NCBI GenBank assembly: GCA_035515475.1
Contig: DATJBF010000047.1
Coordinates: 170,685 to 234,684 of the forward strand
Source of the DNA: DATJBF01 sp035515475
Lineage (GTDB): Bacteria > Verrucomicrobiota > Verrucomicrobiia > Palsa-1439
Length of the DNA: 64,000 nucleotides
Direction of reading: 5' to 3'
The translations under genes were made by a program, and so were the position numbers. Position 1 is the stretch's first letter; every line of letters starts with the position of its first letter. Below the pieces are notes generated by a model. It ran no database searches. It saw nothing but the letters and a program-made list of their open reading frames with translations, and was not told where the DNA came from. Shown one piece after another: positions 36,901-44,747 of the stretch.

Positions 36901-37240
36901 ACAGGTATTCCAGTACGCGGCTGCGCGCCCAGTATTCATCCGTGCCGTCCTGAAAAATGACGTACACGTAGGAAAACCCGAAATCGGTCGAGGCGCGGAT
37001 GGCTTTGACTCTCGGCGCCCCAAGCAGCGCGGTGACGATCGGATAGGTTACCTGGTCCTCCACAATGTCGGGCGGTTGGTCCCACCTGGTATACACGATC
37101 ACCTGGGTGTCGCTCAGGTCCGGGATCGCATCGAGCCGGATGTGTCTCATCGTGTACAACGCGTACGCCACGGCACACCCCACGAACAGGATGACCAAAA
37201 TGCGATTGTGGGCGCAGAAGGTGATGACCTTGCGAACCAT
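33980..37240 (-). CDS. cusA: Heavy-metal efflux RND permease, CusA type
   Basis: 1086 residues, the inner-membrane proton-driven pump of a tripartite Cu/Ag exporter. Twelve membrane helices with the two large periplasmic loops of HME-RND proteins. Marks are DLSDTQVIVYTRW near 40-52, GPDATGVGWVYQY near 130, the TM4 proton-relay region GVLVDGAIVEVENAYKK near 400-416, and a Met-bearing loop (ADTSTDPAPLSMMETTV near 625-640) as used for Cu(I)/Ag(I). C-terminal GLDAETGVFMLLFLELSYDD is typical of CusA rather than CzcA. It begins 3 bases after cusB. Confidence 0.96.
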   Translation of the reverse strand: MVRKVITFCAHNRILVILFVGCAVAYALYTMRHIRLDAIPDLSDTQVIVYTRWDQPPDIVEDQVTYPIVTALLGAPRVKAIRASTDFGFSYVYVIFQDGTDEYWARSRVLEYLSKVRGELPPGVTPEIGPDATGVGWVYQYALVDKSRTHSLAELRTFQDWVLRYALESVPGVAEVAGIGGFQKQYQVTVDPTRLQDYGLSIVDITKAIRRNNNEVGGRLIEWNGREYMVRGLGYIRSLDALGQVVVKTDNRGTPVLLRNVATVAFGPQMRRGISDLDGEGDTVGGIVIMRYGENALNVIDRVKQKLADLKPSLPAGVEIVPTYDRSELITKSIHNLRHDLLLEMIVVSVVIVFFLFHAPSASVPIVTIPISVALAFIPMYFLGITSNIMSLSGIAISIGVLVDGAIVEVENAYKKLEIWQLEGRQGDYHQILLEAIMEIAPSVFFSLLVIAVSFLPVFTLVDQEGRLFKPLAYTKTLTIGLAAFLAVTLDPAVRMLFTRMNPIQLRPRWLGRLLTSLLVGKYYPEENHPVSRLLFRVYEPPCRWVLRHPKTVIALAVAITASAVPVYFKLGSEFMPPLNEGVILYMPTTLPGISVTEAQRLMETQDRVLKTFPEVVSVFGKAGRADTSTDPAPLSMMETTVVLKPPSEWPANERWYSSWAPRPLRALLGHIWPEHISWEELIDEMDARLQIPGAVNAWTMPIRNRIDMLSTGIRTPVGVKIFGGDLAKIQQIGEQIEKVLRDVPGTRSIFAERASGGYFVDFTPKREALARYGLTVEDVQDVIMSAIGGETVSHTVEGRERYTINVRYPRDLRAHLDQLRRVLVTAARGVQVPMDELADIRPVDGPAMIRDENGMLAGYVYVDIAGRDIGGYVEDAKARVVHDVHLPTGYSLVWSGQYENMLRVRERLKLVVPVTILLIFLLLYMNTKSTFQSLVVMLAVPFSLVGAVWLLYLLNYNVSIAVWVGMIALMGLDAETGVFMLLFLELSYDDAKKNGRLRSLADLHEAIVHGAVKRIRPKLMTVAAASMGLMPIMWSIGSGADLMKRVAAPMVGGLFTSFLMELLVYPAIYLLWKWHKEVKLSVARS

Positions 37241-37243
37241 GAT

Positions 37244-38653
37244 TCATTGCCCCGCCATCGCCGCCATCGCCGCCTTCATCGAAGACTCCGAATCGATCAG
37301 GAAATCAGCGGACGTGACCACGCGGTCGCCTTCGTTCAACCCCGACACGACCTGGTAATAGCCGCCGCTTCGCACGCCGATTTTGATCTCAACGGGAATC
37401 AGCCGTCCGTTGCCGCCGTCCCGAAAGGCGTAGGTGTGCTCGCCCGTTTGCAGCACCGCCGTGTCCGGTACCGCCAATTCCTCGGTCAACTGGTACGCCA
37501 ACCGCGCGTTGGCATACATCTGCGGTTTCAACAACAATTCGGGATTGTCGATCTCCAGCCGGGCTTTCAGCGTGCGGGTCGCGGGATCGAGGTACGGGTC
37601 GAGAAAGGTCACCTGACCCTTGAACACCTTGCCCGGCCAGTATGGCAGCGTCACTTCGATGGGCATCCCCGCCTTGATGTACGGCAGATCGGACTCGTAA
37701 ATGTCCGCGTCGCCCCAAATCTTTGTCAGGTCCGCCACCACCAGCAGCGAATCGCCCGGCAGGATCTTCTGCCCGGCCAACACGCTTTTCTCAGCCACCC
37801 ACCCATCCGCGGGCGAATGCAACGTCAGGTCCTTCTCGACCTGCCCCGTCCGCGCCAGACGTTCGATCTGTCCATCGCTGATGTCCCACAACTCCAGACG
37901 CCGGCGCGCCGCGCCCAGCAAAGCCTTGCCACCGCTGGCCGCGTCAGCATCGCGGCTGTCGGCCAATTTCTTCTCCGTCGTCAATGCCGTGAGGAATTCC
38001 TGCTCCGCTGATACGAGTTCGGGACTGTAAATGGTCAGCAGCGGATCGCCTTTCTTGACCTCTTGGCCGGTCACTGACACGAATAATTGATCCACCCAAC
38101 CGCCGACCTTTGTCGTCACGCGATACAACCGCTTCTCATCGGGCACGATTAGCGCCGAGGTGCGAACGATGCGCTCCAGAGGCCGTTTCTCGACCACGCC
38201 GAACGTCAATCCCATCAACTCTTGTTCCGCCGCCGAGACCTTCACCGACGACCGCCCCGGCACTCGGCCCGGCGGCATCGCGCCGGCCTCCGTCACCTCG
38301 AACGGCACCATCTCCATCCCCATCGAGTCTTTGCCGGGTTTGTCGCTCACGTCGTTCGGGTTCATCGTCGAGCGGTACATGATCTTCGTCTTGGCCGGGG
38401 CGGACGCCACCGGCGCCGCAGTTGTCGACGCGACGACCCCCGGCTGATCGTTTTCAATGGGCACAAGTTTCATCCCGCAGATCGGGCAATTCCCCGGTTT
38501 GTCGGAAACGACACTGGGATGCATTGCGCAGTGATACTTCGTTGTCTGGTGACTGGTGACTGGTGATCGAGTTGCTGGTTTGGTGCAGCCGACGAGGGTC
38601 GCGACGGTGCCAATTGTCAGTATGACGAGGGCGACGGCCAGCGCCTGTTTCAT
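37244..38653 (-). CDS. cusB: Efflux RND periplasmic adaptor with heavy-metal-binding domains, CusB type
   Basis: 469 residues. Signal/anchor at 1-25 with a Cys in LVGCTKP. Residues 40-70 hold a heavy-metal-binding domain (CAMHPSVVSDKPGNCPICGM); a second, degenerate copy (STMNPNDVSDKPGKDSMGM) lies near 95-115. The membrane-fusion body follows (beta-barrel, lipoyl halves, hairpin), with the LYRVTTKVGGWVDQLFV and LTLHSPADGWVAEKSVLAGQ segments. It links CusA to the outer-membrane channel and probably hands over Cu(I). GGAGGAG precedes the ATG; the start overlaps the cusC stop (ATGA). Confidence 0.95.
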   Translation of the reverse strand: MKQALAVALVILTIGTVATLVGCTKPATRSPVTSHQTTKYHCAMHPSVVSDKPGNCPICGMKLVPIENDQPGVVASTTAAPVASAPAKTKIMYRSTMNPNDVSDKPGKDSMGMEMVPFEVTEAGAMPPGRVPGRSSVKVSAAEQELMGLTFGVVEKRPLERIVRTSALIVPDEKRLYRVTTKVGGWVDQLFVSVTGQEVKKGDPLLTIYSPELVSAEQEFLTALTTEKKLADSRDADAASGGKALLGAARRRLELWDISDGQIERLARTGQVEKDLTLHSPADGWVAEKSVLAGQKILPGDSLLVVADLTKIWGDADIYESDLPYIKAGMPIEVTLPYWPGKVFKGQVTFLDPYLDPATRTLKARLEIDNPELLLKPQMYANARLAYQLTEELAVPDTAVLQTGEHTYAFRDGGNGRLIPVEIKIGVRSGGYYQVVSGLNEGDRVVTSADFLIDSESSMKAAMAAMAGQ

Positions 38654-39933
38654 TTCTTCTCCTCCACTTTCGTCAGATCGGTCCCGACCGCGCGTTCGAG
38701 TCGGGCCAGTTGCATGCCGACGTCGCCCTCGGCCGTCGCCTCCATCACGCGCGCGTCGAGCAGGAACCGCTCGCTTTCCAGCAGGTCGAGGAAATCGACC
38801 GTACCCGTCCGATAGCCGGCCTCGCTGGCGCTGAATCGGGCTTCGGCCTGGGGAATCAACGAACCCTTGTACAAGTCCACCGTGCGCTGGGCCGTGAGCA
38901 GCTTGAAATGCGAATCCTGCACGTCGAACGAGGTCTGTTTCTTGACGGCTTCCAGTGCGGCGCGGTTCGACTCGATCATCTTCTCGGCTTCGCGCACGCC
39001 GGCCCGATACTTCGTCTGCCAGATCGGCAGGCCAAACCCAACGATAAACATCACCATGTCATCGCCGCCGCCGATGTCGCGGTACTGCACGCCGAGGCGG
39101 TAATCGGGAAAGAATTCCTTTTTCATCAGTTGCCGTTCCAGTTGGCTCCGTTGGACCCCGGCGGCGGCTCCCTGGATTTCGGGCCGCCTCTTTTCGGCCA
39201 AGGCGAACAGTTCGGGCGCACTCGCTTTGAACTCCATTGCGGGCTCGGTCACAGCCAACCCCAGCGACGAATCAGCGGGCCGATCCAGAAGCTGATTCAA
39301 CCTGGCTTTCAGGGTGGTTTCCTGCTGGGCCAACTCCAACAGGCGCTGCTTGAGCACGGTGATTTCCGCCTGGGCCTTGAGCACGTCCCCCTGCGTCGCC
39401 GTGCCGGTGGCGTACTTGGTCTCGGCAATTTGCTCGATCTGGCGAACTACGTCCGTCTCGGCCCGGGTGATCGAGATCGTCCGCTGCACGGCATACAGGT
39501 CGAAGTAGCTCTCCTTCACCTGCATCAACACCTCGCGCTGTGTCGCCTCGTATTCGCGCTGCATCGCCAGCGCATCCTGTTCCGCAACCCGGCTCCGCAA
39601 CCCGAGCTTGCCGAACCACGGGAACGGTTGGTCGAGTTCCAGCCGTTTCTCGGGAGTGTTCGGGAACGAATAGCCACTGGTCGAATCCATGCCCATGTAG
39701 ATGAACTCGGGATTCGGCAGCGTGCGCTCTTGCACCGGTTTCTCCCGGGCGGCCTCCCATCTGGCCCGCATCGCGTGGATTTGGGGATTGCTCTGGAGTG
39801 CATCCGCCACGACCGCATCCAAGGCCAGACTCGACGTGATTTCTTGCGGTTCGGCATAAAGCACGGTCGCCACGCCGACCAGACAGGTGAACGCGACGAC
39901 CAATCCTTTGTTTGTAATTCTGCTGAGGCGCAT
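38650..39933 (-). CDS. cusC: TolC-family outer membrane factor, CusC type
   Basis: 427 residues with a signal peptide (LVVAFTCLVGVATVLYA) and two OEP repeats of long helices: LDAVVADALQSNPQIHAMRA near 38-57, PFPWFGKLGLRSRVAEQDAL near 100, and GYRTGTVDFLDLLESERFLL near the end. It provides the outer-membrane exit duct of the CusCBA system. It follows the ZraP/CnrX-like gene by 18 bases and is coupled to cusB. Confidence 0.94.
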   Translation of the reverse strand: MRLSRITNKGLVVAFTCLVGVATVLYAEPQEITSSLALDAVVADALQSNPQIHAMRARWEAAREKPVQERTLPNPEFIYMGMDSTSGYSFPNTPEKRLELDQPFPWFGKLGLRSRVAEQDALAMQREYEATQREVLMQVKESYFDLYAVQRTISITRAETDVVRQIEQIAETKYATGTATQGDVLKAQAEITVLKQRLLELAQQETTLKARLNQLLDRPADSSLGLAVTEPAMEFKASAPELFALAEKRRPEIQGAAAGVQRSQLERQLMKKEFFPDYRLGVQYRDIGGGDDMVMFIVGFGLPIWQTKYRAGVREAEKMIESNRAALEAVKKQTSFDVQDSHFKLLTAQRTVDLYKGSLIPQAEARFSASEAGYRTGTVDFLDLLESERFLLDARVMEATAEGDVGMQLARLERAVGTDLTKVEEKK

Positions 39934-39951
39934 ACGAGACCCGCTGCTGAC

Positions 39952-40404
39952 CTAGGGCGTTCCCATCGGCATGCTGCACACCTGATCGTGGATGATCGCC
40001 GAGTAGCGCCGTGCCTGTTCGTCCGCCAACAGGGCCCGGACCTTCAGGATGTGCTCCAACGTGGCCCGCTCGGCCACGGCTTGCACCTGGTTCATGCGCT
40101 CGACGTCGGCCCGCGCCTTCCCGGCGTCGGGTTTCGGCTTCATCAATTCATCGCCGAGCGCGAATCGCGCCGCGCAATGCGCCGCGCACGAACCGTTGAG
40201 CTTCGACTGAAAGTCTTTCTCCAGTTTCTCCACGTCCCGCCGTTGGGCCTCGGACAGACCGAGTTCATGGCTCAACCACGCGGTATCATGGATGTTCACC
40301 ACCATCGGCGGTGGACGCCGACTCATAAGCCACCGCGACGTCGCAAACGACAACCCTGCGGAAATCAGCACCACGACGGCGACCAGTCCCAGCATTCTTT
40401 TCAT
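39952..40404 (-). CDS. Periplasmic heavy-metal sensor, CnrX/ZraP/Spy-like
   Basis: 150 residues: one N-terminal membrane helix (LGLVAVVVLISAGLSFA), then a helical periplasmic part with LSHELGLSEAQRRDVEKLE, a Cys/His pair (GSCAAHCAARF), and a long helix (RATLEHILKVRALLADEQAR) ending in CSMPMGTP. The four-helical hooked hairpin of CnrX/ZraP/CpxP proteins fits. Members sense periplasmic metal and pass the signal to an anti-sigma partner. The gene overlaps the anti-sigma-like gene (ATGA) and precedes cusC. Confidence 0.87.
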   Translation of the reverse strand: MKRMLGLVAVVVLISAGLSFATSRWLMSRRPPPMVVNIHDTAWLSHELGLSEAQRRDVEKLEKDFQSKLNGSCAAHCAARFALGDELMKPKPDAGKARADVERMNQVQAVAERATLEHILKVRALLADEQARRYSAIIHDQVCSMPMGTP

Positions 40405-40736
40405 GGCGTGCCCCCCGCCGTCAACTCCACGTAACCGCCGGCGAGCGTGCCCGACCCGAGAAATCGGAGTTCGCCGGGCGTGACGGTCGCCTCCCCGCGC
40501 GCGCTCAGGGCGCCCACGGAGGAGCCGATGACCGCGCTGGCCACCACGACCAGCGTCGTCGCCAGGACCGGGCGCGGCAACAGACGCTGCAGCCATTCCG
40601 CAAACGCGGGCCGTTCCGAGCATTCGGTTTCCGCCTGGCGAATCCGCCGCCAGACACCGGCCTCGAAGTTGGCCTGCGGCTCCACGTCGCGCCAGCGGCG
40701 GAGCAGCGCCCGCAACTTGTCGTCGTTACCGTTCAT
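40401..40736 (-). CDS. Single-pass anti-sigma-factor-like protein
   Basis: 111 residues. The cytoplasmic N-terminus (KLRALLRRWRDVEPQANFEA then VWRRIRQAE) resembles the short anti-sigma domain found after ECF genes; one membrane helix (PVLATTLVVVASAVIGSSVG) and a small periplasmic tail follow. It is coupled to the CnrX/ZraP-like gene, the expected sensor partner. No sigma gene adjoins it; the only ECF factor in the window is at 55751-56302. First gene of the efflux operon, divergent from tetR. Confidence 0.72.
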   Translation of the reverse strand: MNGNDDKLRALLRRWRDVEPQANFEAGVWRRIRQAETECSERPAFAEWLQRLLPRPVLATTLVVVASAVIGSSVGALSARGEATVTPGELRFLGSGTLAGGYVELTAGGTP

Positions 40737-40884
40737 CCGACGGTAATACGCCTGCGGCAGGAAAAACCCTCGCCGAGATTTGGCTGGAGCGATAACCGCT
40801 ACAACCGCAATGGGTTGCCTGCGACGCGATCACTGCTCAAGGAAAGCGCCGATGCTGCAGCCGGCGGCTTACGTGAGAGAAAAG

Positions 40885-40927
40885 GTTGACTGAACCGTCA
40901 ACTTGAATTAACTATCTGGTTAGTTAA
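40885..40927. promoter_or_regulatory. Two tandem palindromic operators for the TetR regulator
   Basis: GTTGAC-tgaacc-GTCAAC (40885-40902) and TTAACTA-tctggt-TAGTTAA (40908-40927) are perfect palindromes, each with a 6-base spacer and centres 24 bases apart. The second ends three bases before the tetR ATG, so repressor binding there would block tetR itself and perhaps the divergent efflux operon. Confidence 0.65.
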
Positions 40928-40930
40928 CCC

Positions 40931-41593
40931 ATGACCGCTCCCCTATCTCGGAACCAGAACCGACACGAACGGGCCGGCAGCGCGGCGTCCCGCACGGCGA
41001 TTCTGGCAGCCGCCGAACGCGAGTTCGCCCGGTCCGGCCTCGCCGGCGCGCGCACCGACGCGATCGCCGCCGCCGCCGGCGTCAACAAGGCGCTGCTCTA
41101 CTACTATTTCAAGAGCAAACAGGACCTCTACGAAGCTGTTCTGGCCGATCAATTCCAGGAATTCAACCGTCAAGCGTTGGCCGTACTCAGCTCGACAGAG
41201 CCGGCGCGGGTGGTGCTATTCCACTACGTCAACCTCCACTTCGATTTCATCAGCGCCCGCCACCGGCATGCCTCGCTGTTCCAACAGTTGATGATGACCG
41301 GCGGCAAACCACTGGAACGGCTCGTCCAAGAATACTTCGTCCCCCGCAGTCAGGCGTTCCGAAAGTTGCTGGAGCGGGGTATGCGCGAGGGCCAATTTCG
41401 TCGAGCCGACGAGTTTCACACCGCCACGTCCATTATCGCCCTGATCGTGTTCTATTTTTCCGCGTCCCAAGTGCTGCAATTGTTCGGGCACCCCGATCCC
41501 TACAGCGAAGCCAACTTGCAGCGTCGCAAACAAGAAGTGCTCGATTTCATCCGGTACGGCCTGTTTGTGGATCCGGAGGCTCCGCTGCCATGA
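40931..41593 (+). CDS. TetR/AcrR family regulator
   Basis: 220 residues. N-terminal HTH: RTAILAAAEREFARSGLAGA then TDAIAAAAGVNKALLYYYFK, the standard TetR recognition helix. The C-terminal ligand domain (about 75-215) is helical and resembles the TetR_C partners of drug-efflux operons. It starts next to twin palindromes and overlaps the HlyD-family gene (ATGA), so it should autoregulate the exporter operon. Confidence 0.93.
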   Translation: MTAPLSRNQNRHERAGSAASRTAILAAAEREFARSGLAGARTDAIAAAAGVNKALLYYYFKSKQDLYEAVLADQFQEFNRQALAVLSSTEPARVVLFHYVNLHFDFISARHRHASLFQQLMMTGGKPLERLVQEYFVPRSQAFRKLLERGMREGQFRRADEFHTATSIIALIVFYFSASQVLQLFGHPDPYSEANLQRRKQEVLDFIRYGLFVDPEAPLP

Positions 41594-42456
41594 AACGCCC
41601 TTTACGAATCGTCTTGGTGCTGCTGGTTCTGTTGGCCGCGAGCGGCGTCGTCTCTTACGTGCTGATGCAGCGGCCGCGGGCCATCCGTCTTACCGGCATC
41701 GTGGACACTGACGAGGTCATCGCCAGCTCGCAAATCTCGGGCCGCCTCCAGCAAGTGTTCGTGCGCGAAGGCGACAGCGTGACCAACGGGGAACTGTTGG
41801 CCGAGATTCAACCCCAGCAATGGCAGGCCGACCTCGCGTTCTACGAGAAGACCGAGAGCCAGACCGTCGCCCAATTGGCCCAAGCCAAAGCCGATTTGGA
41901 AAATGCCCGGCTTAATTTCGGACGTATTGCCCGCTTGTATTCCAATCAGGTTGAATCCGTAGAGTCCTACGACCAGGCGCGCACCACCTATGAAGGAGCC
42001 CAAGCGCACGTGGAGTCGGCAGACCGGCTTGTCCAGGCCACCCGCGCCCAGGTGGAGAAGGCGAAAGTGCAATTGGGCTACACGACCATTCGCGCCCCGA
42101 TCTCCGGTATCGTCGATAAACGGGTTGCCCTGACCGGCGAAGTGGTCAACCCCGGTCAGGCCATCGTCACGCTCATCAATCCCGACGCTCTCTGGGTGCG
42201 GGCTGACGTTGAGGAAAGTTACATTGACCGCATTCACCTCGGGCAGAAACTGCTCGTGACGTTGCCCTCGGGAGCGACGCGGGAGGGCACGGTGTACTAC
42301 CGCAGCGTGGACGCCGATTACGCCACGCAACGCGATGTGAGCCGGACCAAGCGCGACATCCGGACGTTTCAAATCCGGCTGCGCTGCGACAACCGCGACC
42401 GCAGTCTCGCCGTCGGCATGACCGCCTACGTCTCGCTGCCGCTGGCCCAACACTGA
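41590..42456 (+). CDS. HlyD-family periplasmic adaptor subunit
   Basis: 288 residues. One N-terminal membrane helix (RIVLVLLVLLAASGVVSYVL), a lipoyl half near 38-70 (GRLQQVFVREGDSVTNGEL), a long coiled hairpin (about 80-155), then the second lipoyl half (TIRAPISGIVDKRVALTGEV) and a beta-barrel. Similar to YbhG/EmrA-type adaptors. With the ABC ATPase and permease that follow it forms an export system controlled by TetR. Confidence 0.92.
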   Translation: MKRPLRIVLVLLVLLAASGVVSYVLMQRPRAIRLTGIVDTDEVIASSQISGRLQQVFVREGDSVTNGELLAEIQPQQWQADLAFYEKTESQTVAQLAQAKADLENARLNFGRIARLYSNQVESVESYDQARTTYEGAQAHVESADRLVQATRAQVEKAKVQLGYTTIRAPISGIVDKRVALTGEVVNPGQAIVTLINPDALWVRADVEESYIDRIHLGQKLLVTLPSGATREGTVYYRSVDADYATQRDVSRTKRDIRTFQIRLRCDNRDRSLAVGMTAYVSLPLAQH

Positions 42457-42462
42457 CCGCCC

Positions 42463-43449
42463 ATGTTTGACGTGGAAGTAGAGAATCTGACCAAGCGCTT
42501 CGGCGATTTCTGCGCCGTGGACCAACTGAGCTTTCGCGTCAACCACGGCGAGGTGTTCGGTCTGCTGGGCCCGAACGGCGCCGGTAAATCCACGCTGATC
42601 CGCATGCTGACCACACTGCTGCTGCCGACCTCGGGCACGGCACGCGTCAACAACTTCGACGTGGTTCACGCCGCGAACAAGGTGCGCCAATCCATCGGGG
42701 TGATTCCCCAAGCCATGACGTCCGACCTCGATTTGAGCGCCGAGGAAAACATGAACATCTTCGCCAAGCTATACGGCATCCCGGGGGAAAAGCGACGCCG
42801 CATCGTGCGCGAACTGCTCGCCGCCGTGGATTTGCAGCAATGGGCGGACAAGCCCGTCAAGATGTTCTCCGGCGGCATGCGGCGCCGGCTGGAAATCGCC
42901 CGCGGCCTGGTCCACGAGCCGCGCACGTTCTTTCTCGACGAGCCAACCACCGGCCTCGACCCGGTGTCGCGCGTCGCCGTGTGGGAAATGCTCCAAAACC
43001 TGAAAGGGGAACGGGACCTGACAATCTTGCTGACCACGCATTACATGGACGAGGCCGATAAACTCTGCGACCGCATCGCCATCGTCGATCACGGCAAACT
43101 GGTCGCGCTGGATTCGCCGTTGAAATTAAAGGCTTCGATTCCCGGCAAGAACATTCTGGAGGTCAGTTTTTCGGACGTGCCGCCGGGCTGGGCCGATCTG
43201 GTGAAAGCGTTGCCCGAAGTGGCCGAGGTGCGGGCGGAGGACCACGTGTTTCGGATTTCCTCCGAGAACGGGCCGCGTACCACCATCGAACTGATGGAGG
43301 CGGCGCGCCAGGCCGGCATCACGGTGACGTCGCTTTCCGTCCAAAGCACGACGTTGGACGACGTGTTCGTGCACTACACCGGCCACCAACTACGCGACGC
43401 CCTGCAAGCGCCAGCGGCGTCCAGCAGCCCGTTCATCCCCCAACGGTGA
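42463..43449 (+). CDS. ABC transporter ATP-binding protein (DrrA-like)
   Basis: 328 residues. Walker A GPNGAGKST near 38-46, Q-loop in IGVIPQ, signature FSGGMRRRLEIARG near 140, Walker B FFLDEPTTGLDP near 160-171, H-loop TTHYMDEAD. The C-terminal 80 residues are the DrrA-type regulatory extension. It starts 6 bases after the adaptor gene. Drug or lipid exporter ATPase. Confidence 0.95.
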   Translation: MFDVEVENLTKRFGDFCAVDQLSFRVNHGEVFGLLGPNGAGKSTLIRMLTTLLLPTSGTARVNNFDVVHAANKVRQSIGVIPQAMTSDLDLSAEENMNIFAKLYGIPGEKRRRIVRELLAAVDLQQWADKPVKMFSGGMRRRLEIARGLVHEPRTFFLDEPTTGLDPVSRVAVWEMLQNLKGERDLTILLTTHYMDEADKLCDRIAIVDHGKLVALDSPLKLKASIPGKNILEVSFSDVPPGWADLVKALPEVAEVRAEDHVFRISSENGPRTTIELMEAARQAGITVTSLSVQSTTLDDVFVHYTGHQLRDALQAPAASSSPFIPQR

Positions 43450-43464
43450 CGAACCGAGACCGCC

Positions 43465-44577
43465 ATGCACCGCATTCTGGCCATTATCGAACGCGACCTG
43501 CGACGCTTCCGCCGCAGTCCCACGTTGATCGTGATCTCGATGGTCCTGCCCCTGGTGCAACTCGTGGTGCTCGGGTACGCGTTTGGCGGCAAGGTCAAGA
43601 ACCTGAACGTCGGCGTGGTGGATCACGACCACGGCGTGCCGGCCGTCCAGTTGAAGGAAATGTTCCAAGCCGTGGCCGCGAACGCGCGCACGTTCGTGAC
43701 CACGCCCTATGCTGACCAGGCCACCGCGCTGCGGGACCTGCGCAATGGCAAAATCAACGGCGTGCTGACCATTCCGCCGCAGTTCTCTCGCAACGTGCTC
43801 GCCGGTGCCGACCCGCGCGTGGCGCTGGTGGAAGACAATACCGATCAGTTTGCCTCCTCGGCGCTGCAGGCAAGCCTCACCGAATTGCTCGGGGCGTTCG
43901 GCCAACCGGTCCCGCCGCCGGGCCTGCCGGCCAACGCCGCGTTGTCCGTGGTCGAACTCTACCCGTACGTGCCGTACATCCAGTATTTGCTGTCCGGTAC
44001 CATCGTGCTGGCAATCTTCGTCTCCGCCATGATCGGCGGCGGAATCATCTTCATCGACGACAAAGCGCGGGGACTGCACGAAGGCTATCTGGTAACGCCG
44101 ATCCGGAAGTACGAATTGATTGTGGGCTTCAACCTCGCCGGCGTCGCCAAGGCCGTGCTCGCCGGTACGGTGCTGGTCGTCTTCGGCTCGCTCATTGCCG
44201 GTATTCCTGATCCGCTCAACCTCGCCCGACTGGCCCGGATGTTCGCGTTGGTGATCGCGACCGCGCTGGCGCTGATCAGCATGATGTTTCTGTTGATGGT
44301 GCGCGTCAGCGACCCACTCATCCCGCGCGCCATTTTCGGCGTGCTCAATACGCTGCTGTTTTTTCCGAGCGGCGCCGTCTACCCGATCCAGGCGTTTCCC
44401 AAGTGGATGAAAGTGATCACCGTCGTCGATCCGTTCACCTACGCCGTGCACGGTTTCAAGGAATTGGTGCTGAAGAACACCGGCCTGTTGGCGATTTTGC
44501 CGGACCTGGCCTTCCTGCTCGCCTTCGCCGGCCTGGCAATGGGTGCCGCCACGGCCCTCTTTCGCCGGACGCTTTGA
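43465..44577 (+). CDS. ABC-2 type transporter permease (DrrB/YhiH-like)
   Basis: 370 residues with one N-terminal membrane helix (LIVISMVLPLVQLVVLGYAF), a large external domain (about 50-175), and five C-terminal helices (IVLAIFVSAMIGGGIIFI, ALVIATALALISMMFLLM, LAFLLAFAGLAMGAATALF). The GVVDHDHG and AFGGKVKNLNVG segments are typical of ABC2_membrane_3. It completes the TetR-controlled HlyD-ABC exporter. Fifteen bases separate it from the ATPase. Confidence 0.93.
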   Translation: MHRILAIIERDLRRFRRSPTLIVISMVLPLVQLVVLGYAFGGKVKNLNVGVVDHDHGVPAVQLKEMFQAVAANARTFVTTPYADQATALRDLRNGKINGVLTIPPQFSRNVLAGADPRVALVEDNTDQFASSALQASLTELLGAFGQPVPPPGLPANAALSVVELYPYVPYIQYLLSGTIVLAIFVSAMIGGGIIFIDDKARGLHEGYLVTPIRKYELIVGFNLAGVAKAVLAGTVLVVFGSLIAGIPDPLNLARLARMFALVIATALALISMMFLLMVRVSDPLIPRAIFGVLNTLLFFPSGAVYPIQAFPKWMKVITVVDPFTYAVHGFKELVLKNTGLLAILPDLAFLLAFAGLAMGAATALFRRTL

Positions 44578-44747
44578 TCTGCCTCCGTTGCAGTCGGTCG
44601 TTTTCGTGTTCTGCGGGACCCCCGGGCGGAGCCGGAACTCCTCCCCAGCATCTCACTCATCTGCACAAACTTCCCGATTACCAGGCGATTACGGGAGATT
44701 CTTGGTGAATTGACCTAGCAGTTGTTTCCGTTACAATGAGCTGACGC

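Noticed and set aside
38710..40434. A 574-codon open frame on the plus strand
   Set aside because: Antisense shadow of cusC and the ZraP-like gene; no motif.
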